From positions 1 through 64,000 of the forward strand of contig JAAMPI010000060.1 in NCBI GenBank assembly GCA_013054445.1: DNA of 64,000 nucleotides. The letters run 5' to 3'. The notes below the pieces were generated by a model, which was given only the letters and a program-made list of their open reading frames with translations, had not been told where the DNA came from and did not search any database. Within the stretch, counting starts at the first letter, position 1; each line of letters starts with the position of its first letter. The position numbers and the translations under genes are program-made. The DNA comes from Cudoniella acicularis. Its lineage: Eukaryota; Ascomycota; Leotiomycetes; Helotiales; Helotiaceae. This document shows positions 34,086 through 43,590 of the stretch, one piece after another.

Positions 34086-34896
34086 TGCAAATAATTAAGA
34101 TAAGAGCAGAACGGACGCCAAGAGACCCAAGCGCAGATGGTGTGGAGAGGAGCAGAGGCGCATGAGTGCGGGCAGGAAAGTTGTTGGAATTATAATATTT
34201 TTGGATAAGAAATTGTAGTGTTGTGGGCGAAGCGGATGGCCCAGCAACCAGAAATTCAACTCGCTTATCTTCTTGCCCAGGGAAGTAGGAAGTTTCATCG
34301 TTGATTACTTGACTATAATCTCTATATCGGGAGTATCGATTGTCCTTGTTGATGTCTTCATTCCTGTCTTACTGTCTTGCTTTAACAAATATTATATTTG
34401 ACTATTTTATTAATAGTTTATATAGTATTTTAAATATTTTTTTATAGTTAAATTTAATTTAATTAATTTAATTAGCTAATTAAATTCAAATAATAAATTT
34501 TAACTAGTTTTTTTATTTTATTAGAGTTTTATAATACTTATTATTATTTATTTGGTTTTATTATTTTTAATATTAATTATTTTTATATTAATTTTTTTTG
34601 AAAAAAAAGAATTATTACTACTACTATTATTTTTAAAATATAACTAATTTTAGTGCTATCTCTGTACTTAGCCTCCCCCCCCCTCGGCCTTAAATAGAAG
34701 GCTCTGAAAAGTAAAATATAGATATCAGCTACTATAATTTGCCTTCTTTCCGTGATGAATCGGCCTATAGGGTTGAAGAAAGGGCAACTTGCACGATTGT
34801 ATCCATTTTCCCCAATAGATAGGAGGCTGAATCGAGAAGCGTAGATAGTCTTCACAGCTCTCTCGTTGACTCTAAGGCCCCGCTGAGGGTCTGCAT
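34086..34896. repeat. Intergenic region with AT-rich RIP-like block (34385-34660)
   Basis: The first 300 bases are promoter of the PD-(D/E)XK-like gene. From 34385 to 34660 the sequence is almost all A+T (TTTAATTTAATTAATTTAATTAGC-like words kept short here), then a C-tract, then an abrupt return to GC-balanced coding sequence at the truncated HET gene. It is probably a mutated transposon remnant that replaced the HET 5' end. Confidence 0.55.
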
Positions 34897-36288
34897 ATGC
34901 AGGAGCGGGGGACCTGGCTCGGAGAAGCGACAGAAGATTCGAACGAAGCAATGGACTTCATCAAAGAGCTAGAGCAAATCTTTGTCAACACACCTAACTT
35001 CCTCCGACCCCAAAACACTATTTTCCGACTACTCGAGCGGACCAATGAATGGCGGACCTTTAGGAGACTGGTTGAACGGCCATGGTTCAGTCGCATCTGG
35101 GTCGTGCAGGAAGTTGCCCTTGCTTCGAAGGCTTCTATTCTCTGTGACGGGGAGCAGATGGATTGGCACCGTTTCGCACGTGTTATGGAGGAGCTGGATC
35201 GACAGTCACTTGGGGCCCTGCTACTCCCTCAGGATGGTGTTGGGGTCCTACAAACGACAGTTATGCCTATCGGATGGCCATCTATTCGGAAAATTCAGGC
35301 TGCGAGAAACACTACTACGAGAAAGGAGCTCTTGAGTTTGGAAAAGACGATCAACCTCTTTGTCGGGTTCAATGCGACGGATCCGCGTGATAAAGTTTTC
35401 GCTATATTGGGTATTGTGGAGGACAGGGATGATGAAGCATGGCAGCCAGATTATCGAAAGCCGGTTGAGAAATTGTATGAAGAAGTAACAGAAAATATGA
35501 TGTGGAAGGAAGAAAGCCTGGGGTTGTTGTCTAGTGCGGGAATCGGAGGTAACAGAGCAATCGAAGGCTTGCCGAGTTGGGTTCCGGATTATTATGTCAC
35601 AACCGGTGCTGTACCATTCCGAGGGGGTGCTGCTGGAGGTCAGAGTTCCCTATGTTCGTTCAGTTTTCATCTTAGTCTACAAGGGCCGAAAGAGCTCCAT
35701 GTCAGAGGCCGCGTCCTGTCTCCACTGCTCGAACTTGGACCCCTTCACGAAGTTTCACGAGTCAGCACTACTGGAACAAAACGAACTGATTTCTTCACCT
35801 GGTATCTCGACACTGCTAAAATCTTCTGTAAGCCTGAGGCTGAGACGCAATTTTGGCGCGCTCTTGTAGCGAATCAGTTCCGAGCCCCTGAAAATATTGA
35901 CCCTTATCCAGACGAGGATTGGTTTTTATCGTGTTTCGAATCTTTCAAAGACATCTTTCAGCAAGTTTATAACAGCACACTCCCAGCCATGGAACAGTTG
36001 TATAATGCAAGAGAAGTTGGTAAAGCTCAAGCGTTTCGAAATCCGATGATAGTTGGGACTCTTGGGCGGCGAATGTGCCGCACTGAACTTGATTTCGGTA
36101 ATAAGAGTGAAGGAAGATTGGGACTTGTTCCTCGCGGTGCTGAAGCTGGTGACCTCGTTTGTGTCATCAATGGAGTAAACGTACCATTCATTGTTAGACG
36201 GATGGGACTGCATGAAAATGCTGGAAATGAGGAGTATAAGGTTGTTGGCGAATGCTATATTCATGGGTTGGCGGAAGGAGAGGCTTGA
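34897..36288 (+). CDS. HET-type heterokaryon-incompatibility protein, 5'-truncated
   Basis: An open frame of 463 residues corresponds to the middle and C-terminal part of HET proteins. It starts at WLGEATEDSNEAMDFI, continues with the strongly conserved ERPWFSRIWVVQEVALASKASILCDGEQMDW, then NATDPRDKVFAILGI and PDYRKPVEKLYEEV, and ends with the usual C-terminal RRMCRTELDFGNKSEGRLGLVPRGAEAGDLVCVINGVNVPFIVRR. The family's N-terminal HET core (YxxLSYxWG and WIDAICINQ) should precede this and is missing; the sequence upstream is an AT-rich relic. The ATG at 34897 is therefore just the first Met in a remnant. It is otherwise free of stops. Confidence 0.8.
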   Translation: MQERGTWLGEATEDSNEAMDFIKELEQIFVNTPNFLRPQNTIFRLLERTNEWRTFRRLVERPWFSRIWVVQEVALASKASILCDGEQMDWHRFARVMEELDRQSLGALLLPQDGVGVLQTTVMPIGWPSIRKIQAARNTTTRKELLSLEKTINLFVGFNATDPRDKVFAILGIVEDRDDEAWQPDYRKPVEKLYEEVTENMMWKEESLGLLSSAGIGGNRAIEGLPSWVPDYYVTTGAVPFRGGAAGGQSSLCSFSFHLSLQGPKELHVRGRVLSPLLELGPLHEVSRVSTTGTKRTDFFTWYLDTAKIFCKPEAETQFWRALVANQFRAPENIDPYPDEDWFLSCFESFKDIFQQVYNSTLPAMEQLYNAREVGKAQAFRNPMIVGTLGRRMCRTELDFGNKSEGRLGLVPRGAEAGDLVCVINGVNVPFIVRRMGLHENAGNEEYKVVGECYIHGLAEGEA

Positions 36289-36470
36289 GGAGAAAGACAT
36301 TGCTCTAGTCTAATAAACAGAAAAAACTACATTGACACTCTCTTGCATGGCTCTTTGGGTTCCTCGTCCCAATGTCCTAGTCCAAGGCTGTGGATGAAAA
36401 TCATGAATGGGTATTAAAAAATAAAAAAGCCAAAAACAGAGGCAGCCACCACCAACTAATTATTGACGAT
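36289..36470. other. Short spacer 3' of the HET gene
   Basis: About 180 bases of 3' flank; nothing recognised. Confidence 0.3.
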
Positions 36471-36885
36471 GAAAGTCCGCGGAGATAAATTTGCCAGCGA
36501 TCTGAAAGAGATAAGCAGAAAAGAGCTCGAATAGACTAGAATAAAGCTGCTGCTACGACTAAAAAGGCAAAGAAGGAGGCAGAGAAGGCAGAGAAGGTCC
36601 TACAAGCCTCGGTATAGCAGGCTAATAAGGACGAGATCGAAGCCCAGGTAAAGACCGAAAAGCAGGCTTAAAAAAAAGAAGGAAGATCAAGCTAAAAAGG
36701 CTTTAAACAATACTCTTGTATAAACTAGGTCTCCTGCAAAGTCTAGAAAGGCATTAGTTAGTAAAAAGAAGGCAGTGCGATTTATTAGTGTTGGTGTTGA
36801 GGAGGGGGGTCCTATTAAGCCGGAACAACGTACGAAGACGGGCCGGGTAATAAAAGCACCACATATATTTGAGCAAGATGCTTAA
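36471..36885 (+). mobile_element. C-terminal remnant of a Fot1/pogo-type DDE transposase
   Basis: Stop-interrupted frames give a Lys/Glu/Ala-rich coiled-coil segment (KKAKKEAEKAEKVLQ, DEIEAQVKTEKQ). They are followed by SPAKSRKALVSKKKAVRFISVGVEEGG and TKTGRVIKAPHIFEQDA before TAA at 36883. Fot1-like fungal transposases end with just such a charged tail and a TRSGRxxKxP-type motif. No DDE catalytic core is present, so only the 3' part survives. One frameshift and several TAG/TAA codons are present. Confidence 0.6.
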
Positions 36886-37435
36886 AAATTATATATTCTT
36901 ATATATTAAACTTTAATCTATTTATATCTTTAATAGTAAATTATTATCTTACGTGGTTATTTAATTATTGATTTTTAGAGTGGGTGGTAGGTTTGGTTAC
37001 ATAAGCGGGAACTTAACCGGGGTGGGAATTCAAGCGGGAACTCGAGTAGATTGAGCGAGTATTGGCGTTGGCTTGGCAAATCCTGGCACCTTTTTGGCAA
37101 ATCAGGCTTAGCGCGCTCAACACGTGAAGCGACGACATGTCCTTGGGAGTGGGGCTCCCTTTAACATCCTTCAAAGTCGGAGACGCTCTATACTAGAGGA
37201 GTAACTTATCGATCTAGATCTTCTTATTCTTCCCTCGAGCCCACATATCGATAGGGATATATACGGACTAGTAATAGAATAAATAGAATTTACGGAACCC
37301 CTATTATACTTTTATATCCTTCTCTTCCTAAGGTCTTCCTTTCTCGCTAGATATAATAATCTCTAGCGTATTAAGATTATTTCTACCAAAGAGACATCCC
37401 GCCACAATAACAACGTAAGGAATCATTATCTACTA
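36886..37435. other. Intergenic, AT-rich flank of repeats
   Basis: About 550 bases between the transposase tail and the hairpin MITE, with RIP-like TA-rich words at 37200-37380. No gene seen. Confidence 0.35.
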
Positions 37436-37788
37436 AGTCCGTGCCCCCCTATTTCGCCCACCCTTTTACACTAAAAATAGCGATTTTAAGATATTTATAA
37501 CTTTACGGAAGCTAAATATAATTATTTAAAATTTAAAATATAAGATATTTATATATAGCTTACTTAATATAAAAAAATATAAATTTTTTTTTTAAAGTTT
37601 AAAGGTTAATTTAAGGGTATTAATAATCTTTATAATTTTTTTTATATTTTTTTATATTAAGTAAGCTATATATAAATATCTCATATTTTAAATTTTAATT
37701 AATTATATTAGGCTTTTATAAAGTTATAAATACCTTAAAATCGCTATTTTTAGTGTAAAAGGGTAGGCGAAATAGGGGGGCACGGACT
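37436..37788. mobile_element. 353-bp hairpin MITE with TA target-site duplication
   Basis: The two arms form a long near-perfect inverted repeat. The left end begins AGTCCGTGCCCCCCTATTTC and the right end is its reverse complement. The match continues with few changes for about 80 bases and, more loosely, through most of the AT-rich interior. It is flanked on both sides by TA (37434-37435 and 37789-37790), the target duplication of the Tc1/mariner superfamily. No coding capacity. The small number of arm differences suggests a fairly recent insertion. Confidence 0.88.
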
Positions 37789-38209
37789 TACGCTATAACT
37801 AATACTGTACAAGAAGTGATAAAAAAGCCTTAATATAAGTCAACGTAATACGGGGGTATACTATTTACTACACTGGTAACAGTAGCGGAGATGTTGGGCA
37901 GATTGATGAATCAAGGAGGTGGAAGGAGATCGCGGTATTGACATGGTTCAGGTATTGTGCATGTTTGACGAAGCGAATTGGATTCCCCTTCTTGAGCTAT
38001 TTCTTTCAAGGTTTCAAATAGTTCCCTGGATCGGTTAGTACCTCACCAATGGAGAAGGAAGTATTTGTCTACACCCAACAGATAATTTTATGGGACAATC
38101 TGAAGATTATCAGATTACTTACTAAACCTCTGAAACTCTGCAAAGACACACCGAACAGGGTGTTTTTCATAGGTTACGTGTGAAAGACGGTTTCACCTAG
38201 CGAATTATA
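37789..38209. other. Intergenic region
   Basis: About 420 bases between the hairpin MITE and the HET relic. No gene, RNA or repeat recognised. Confidence 0.35.
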
Positions 38210-40022
38210 AATGTCCTCTGCCGAGTCTTCTCACATGCTTGCAGTGGACGAAACTACCAGCGGCGTCCATCATGCCCGACCATACAACCGTGCATATATA
38301 CGTAGCCTCGAAAAACCCAATCCCCACGGTCAGCATGCGGCAATAGGACGATAGGCAATCGGGCGCCGTAAAGATGGACAACACAATCACCTTTTTTAAT
38401 ACCTGCGGGAGCCACACTAGGCATGCTACGTTCTGTCATGAAAATATTCCCCGATCCGGACATTATGTTGCCCTAGAGCGAAAGGCGATTGTGCCAGTCC
38501 CACATACCTCTCCCAAGATGATCTAGAGTAGTCTTATCGAAACCCGCACTCTCTTCCCAGAGGAAAAGGCCTTGACCAAGGCAATCAAAATAGAGCTGGT
38601 TCCATTTCTTCTTGTCGTTTAATTTGACTATACCACTCTGTCCAGGTTATCTGTGGTTGTATGATTTTCTTTTCCTTGCTCTTGAGCACAAATAATTCCT
38701 TTGGATTATTTTGGCTGGCTAAATTAGTAGCCTGAGCCAAAAATTCGCACACAGCCGCTTGTTCCTCCTTAGTCGGTGCCCAGCCTTTTTGTTCAAACTG
38801 TTTGGTGTACTTGATGCAGTCCAGTGAGTAGCCGATCACTAGCAATCTTCCGTTGTTTAGATATCTCGCTTGTTTGGGGCTTGTGCGAGTTTTAACCCAA
38901 AAATTTAGCATGAAGTCCCGAACCCGTATATCGAAGAGACCGTAGTCCACATCTGTAAGATCTACCACCCAAGAGAGCAGATCTGGATTTCGTTTAGGTC
39001 TCTGGTCCAAACTCGTTATGCCGTCACCTGGAAGTTTCACCCACCCCAAAAGATCCAATTTGCCATCTAAAGCGATTGCGGCATATGTGGCCTTTGTAAA
39101 AGTCTCCACGATCGATTCGTTATAGCCAGGCGTTATCAATTCTTTTGCATTCCCGGGCATCAAAACCAAGAAACTGTAAACTTTATCGTGAAGATCTGTA
39201 GCCGCAGAATGACTGACTAACCACATAGACTTGGCCACCGACTCTCGGTTGCGTAAGTGTTTTGTCCTAATTTGGGCGATGCCGTCCATGCCATTGGAAG
39301 CGCCAATAACAAGCTCATTGAATGTTTCATTTTCAAAAGTACACTCGTCCCTGATGCCCATTACAACGTTCTCGAAGCAGTGCTAGCTCATACTACAAGG
39401 CCCGAAGAGCACTGTGGTTCTTCTCGCGCAAGAAGCTTCTTGGATTACCCAAGCACGATTTCACCAGAGGCGTGGTGTTTCGTATGGCTGTCTTCAAGTG
39501 CTTTGTACGGCTTGTGAACATTATAGGGTTGGGCTGTGCGAACAGAGCCCGAAAGGGCACTTTCACAGCACCCAAGCCGTTACCACCGGCAACAATCCCT
39601 TTCTCGGACTCACCAATTCAGACCAGCACGCGCCTAACCTTCGAGTAGATGTCTCCCATCGGTGTCACCTGTTGGCTTCGTTCTGTAAGATTCTCTTGGT
39701 TAATGCAAATCGCATCAATCTAAAGAATTCTCTCGGCTTGTCGGTGCCGTATTCGCCGCAAGGCATAGTATAGATTGTCCGTCACAGGATGCCCTGCTTG
39801 ACTATTGAGTCGAATGCTATACTGCTCGGTGCTCGGGCCCCATGTGTATGACAAAGCCTCGTATTTCAGACCCGCATCATTGAGTGAGGCGGTGGTCAGA
39901 GCCACGTAGATCTCATTGTCCATATGAGGAGCTGGCAAGAGGCGGAGCAAACGGATATCTTTTTTGGTGATATCAAGGCCTATATAAGGCTGCATCGCAT
40001 GGTCTGGGTTTTCGTTTTGCAT
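38210..40022 (-). pseudogene. HET-domain pseudogene
   Basis: Starting at 40022, MQNENPDHAMQPY leads into LTTASLNDAGLKYEALSYTWG, the HET N-terminal motif, and then IDAICINQENLTERSQQV. The tryptophan codons expected before IDAICINQ and before IGESE are TAG and TGA, so the frame is closed twice. The VIQEA region near 39400-39440 is in another frame. The C-terminal half is open again (38585-39361, with DLHDKVYSFLVLMPGN), and the family's terminal segment (GDCVVHLYGARLPIVLL) lies at 38254-38463 in yet another frame. TGG to TAG is the change RIP makes on the opposite strand. It is non-functional as assembled. Confidence 0.85.
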
Positions 40023-40156
40023 TTTGGACTGAAGGTAACTAATACGACTCGCGGGCTAACTTTGTAATAGCAGTGTGGTTATGTGGGTGAGGAATTTAGA
40101 TGGGATTGTGGTTCGTGTCGAGCGCCTACGATGAAGATAACGCCCCCGCTTTACAG
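40023..40156 (-). promoter_or_regulatory. Former promoter of the HET pseudogene
   Basis: 134 bases between the pseudogene start and the next TIR element. No specific element recognised. Confidence 0.25.
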
Positions 40157-40434
40157 TAACGAGCCTACTGATAAAAGTCTGGGTTTTTAGGGTATTTTAC
40201 TAGAAAATCAAAATNAAAAANTCATAAANTTTNNAAAGNTAGTAAATAGAAAGTATCCTTGACTATTTTAAATCNTAATTCCTGNAGTTTATATAATAAA
40301 TAGTACTNGTTATTTTATANTANTCAAGTGATCGCGATNAGTTTGATTTTTAGAAGCCTAAGGGCGGGGTCGCGAANCCTNAAAATNGCTTAATANNCCC
40401 CAGAAAACCCAGACTTTTGTCAGCAGGCTCGTTA
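40157..40434. mobile_element. 278-bp TIR element (MITE) containing scattered ambiguous bases
   Basis: The left end TAACGAGCCTACTGATAAAA and the right end (reverse complement TAACGAGCCTGCTGACAAAA) are terminal inverted repeats that continue through GTCTGGGTTTT. The outermost TA on each side fits a Tc1/mariner target duplication. The interior is AT-rich, and all N characters noticed in the window fall between 40215 and 40397. That pattern suggests a foldback structure that was hard to sequence, or reads from several copies merged into one consensus. Confidence 0.82.
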
Positions 40435-41005
40435 GCCGAAGATTTTGCTTACACCGACTAAGACGCGAATACGTCGAAGAAGGCCCACCTAAGCAAGCCG
40501 ACAATTAGTTGTGGGGGCAGATCTGTAGGAGAATCTCCGGGATCTCCGGTGTCTCTAGGAGGGCTTGGACAGTGATGACGCTGATACTCTTGGATAACAA
40601 GCGATACGAGTAGCATCCTTAAGCCTCGACAATTGTGGAGCAAAAGCCTAGACGAGATATTCGGCTGAATAGTACCTAATAGATGACCAGTTCAAGCCTA
40701 CCCACCTAGATACGATCTCGAGCTGGTGGTAAAGAAACACAGCGTATAAGTTATCGATGTTAGATAAATAGTCAAATGATCATATTCAGGAGGCAATCGA
40801 ATGTATTAAGATGTCTAAAGAAGAGAGAGAAGCTAGAAGAACGGAGGGTTTATATAACCCATACAATAGAGCTAGTCCCTATTGAGCATGTAGTCCAAAC
40901 ACCAGAGGAAACACGTGATATCCATCTGAGAGTCGAAGTGAACTTAGGCTTCTCGGTGGGTATTGTGACTTTCAGATCGACTCTTCCAGGGTCCGGAGTG
41001 CCTAG
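40435..41005. other. Intergenic region
   Basis: About 570 bases 3' of the cell-surface protein gene. Short frames only (40458-40643 on the minus strand); nothing recognised. Confidence 0.35.
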
Positions 41006-41981
41006 TTATACTACGAGAAGAGCTCCGAGAGCGAGGGCTAGGCAGCATACGGTGGCTACAACACCCAGTCCATTCTCATTGCCTCTCACGCGCACGGCTG
41101 AATTCGTCTTGGAAGTGCTGGATGCTGTCGAAGCCATTGCGGTATCAGAAGCTTGGTGGACTAGGATGAACATGTCATTAACCGCCACCCCGATATACGA
41201 AGTCGCGTCCGAGGGCGCAAATGACGTCGTTACTGTTGATAGCGGTGACGTTGCCGTGATCGTTTCTAGGCCCCCAGTGATCGTCTGTCCACCGATAGTC
41301 CACGTGCCGTATACGGTGCCCACGTCGCCGTCAGGTAAGATGTGCTCGCAGCCACCGGTCGGAGTGAAGACCGAGCTCGGGAGCGTAGAGTAGCAGGCAC
41401 CACCGATGGTCGTGTAAGAACTAGAGAATAATGTTAGCTCCCGCGCCATTGACAGAGATGAGCATGAGCCGATTGGTTGAAGACAAAGGTGCGAACCTAG
41501 GGCAGCACGCGACGGCAGTCTCGCCAGGGTCAAGAGCTGCCAGGAAGACGTCTAGCTCTGGCTCGAAGAAGCCAAGAGAGGAACCGAGGATCGCATCAGA
41601 CTGGTTGAAGGCCCCGGAGATGCTGGTCGACGTCGGGTTGGGCTTGGCCGCCGCACCAACGGTAGCCCAGCCGTAGGGGCAGACAAGTCCCGGTGAGTGA
41701 TACACGATGATCATGCCGGCAGTCGGGTTGCCTCCCTCTGCGGAAGAGTCAATAGACTGAATGACGGAGCCGGAAGGGTTGCAGTCCGCCGGTGGCTGCC
41801 ATTCGCATTGAGCTCCCCATTGGATTAAACTCGGGTCTGTCGCGACGCCGAGCATGGTCTCATAGGCAGTGGAGCATGACGCCGGCGCGGTGAACGTTGT
41901 GGTTAGCGGGCCGTTGTTTGTTAGGCTAAAGCCTGAGAGGGAAGTCGCTGTCGGCATGATGTTTACGTGCAAGGACTTCAA
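41006..41981 (-). CDS. Putative fungal cell-surface glycoprotein with C-terminal membrane anchor, 2 exons
   Basis: Exons 41497-41981 and 41006-41420 encode 299 residues, or 291 if the second Met (MPTATSLSGFSL) is used. A conserved ectodomain with paired cysteines (CSTAYE, CEWQPPADC, CPYGW) leads to AVACCPSSYTTIGGACYS, where the intron falls inside the CCPSxY motif common to a family of uncharacterised ascomycete surface proteins. A Ser/Thr-rich stretch (STASSTSKTNS) follows. A hydrophobic C-terminal helix (LGVVATVCCLALALGALLVV) ends the protein without a cytosolic tail, as expected for a membrane or GPI anchor. No classical N-terminal signal peptide is evident. Function unknown. Confidence 0.72.
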
Positions 41982-43590
41982 AACAGAGAATCAACAAGGC
42001 ACATTCGAGAACCTGTCCGCCTGCCAAGATTGACCGACTTAAATAATAAGGTTCCCAAGGCCGACAGGGGTATCCTGGTCGGGGTGTGAGGGGTTAGCTG
42101 TGCTGCGCCGTAGTTGTTTTCTAGGTAAGCTCGGAGAAATTCTAGTCCACCTCATTCACGTAGTTTGTTTCCCGAGGTAGATCGTTTAGACGAGGGGGAG
42201 ACTAGTCCCTCTTTGTGAAATACTCGATCACGAAGAGAGAAAATCAGAGTTGTTAGACGTTTCGTTTGCCTTTTTTGAAAAGTTCTACACATTCCACTCG
42301 TCGAAAAGAAAAGGAGGGGCAGGAGGTCGATACGAAGGATAAGGTTGGCCGGACGACGCTACTGTGTGCCCCCGGAATGGGTACGCTTATCATGGCATTA
42401 GGCAACAAGGTATCAGCAGAAACACATACAAGTTCAACAACGCTGCTTTATTTCACGAAAAAGATCACTTAGAAGTATTTTCTATCATGAATAAGTCCTA
42501 ATTATAACATAACTAATTAACGTAAATTTATAATTTTAAAAACACCTAAATTATTATAATTACTAAATTGTTAAGAATAGGTTATAGTATATTTTATAGC
42601 TATTAATTTAAAGGGGTTATTTGTCTAAGACAGCTAAGAGTATCGTAGGGTAGTATCTCGCTTGTTAAAAAGGCAAGAAAGCATAATGATGCCTTGCACA
42701 CCCTCGCTCAACTACCTGAACATTGTAATTCCTGCCTTGTTGCCTGATGCTAAAATAAGCGTACCCCATTTCTTCCTCGACGCCCCTCCCGATGCAGAGA
42801 CCAGCGTGGGTACGGCGGGCGGGCCCCCGCGCTGCGCTAACCGCGCGCAGCAGCACGATGACGGTGTGCTCTCAACGGCGCAAGTCCCACTAACCATTCC
42901 GCTCTACAAGGCTGCCGCGAACAAGGACGTCCCAGAGTTCCAGTGCTTGAGTCCGGAGGCGGTCGGGTCGTACCTAGCCAGTCAGCTGAGCTGGATTGCG
43001 GTGTCAGTACATTGATCCCCGAACATGCTACCCAAGACCAAGATCTTCGTGCTCAAGGGCAAGGCCAAGCACTACCGCTATGACGCGAAACTGTCCGACT
43101 ACTCCAGTTACAATCCAACCACGAACCGGAGAAATGGCTTTCAAAGACGACTAATCCACATCTCATTACTCTTTTCATTGAATTTATCGCGAAGATCAGC
43201 CAAGTAGTCAGTCTAGAGGGGGATTCGATATATTCTATAAGGTTTTCAGGGGAAGTTCTTATGACTACATTAGCTAGTTACTACTATTATCTCATCTAAT
43301 CCTAATTCTATTCTTTCTTATAAGACTTCTCTTTTCTAGGTTATAGTAAAAGAGAGAATTAATAAAGTAAAATACTAATCTTATTTTAAAATCTAAAATA
43401 TACATTTAACTTCTTTTAAAATAGACTTTTGTTTTATAAATAAATTTTATTCTCTATATTGTTTTAATGCGATTCTCCATATTAAAGAGTATGTTTTGTA
43501 AAGAAGATTTAGAGTTTTCGGTATTTTCACTTAATTACTCCTAGTTCTTATTATCTACTACGATACAGGTAGCATGCAACCTTTCCTTTC
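41982..43590. other. Intergenic region with AT-rich blocks around a GC-rich coding-like fragment (42690-43130)
   Basis: About 1.6 kb. AT-rich blocks at 42480-42610 and 43290-43560 look like RIP-mutated repeats. Between them, 42690-43130 is distinctly GC-richer with a plus-strand frame (42662-43015). It stops once, then continues in the same frame with LPKTKIFVLKGKAKHYRYDAKLSDYSSYNP. It looks like part of a real gene stranded between repeats, but I recognise no family. It marks the left border of the meroterpenoid cluster. Confidence 0.4.
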
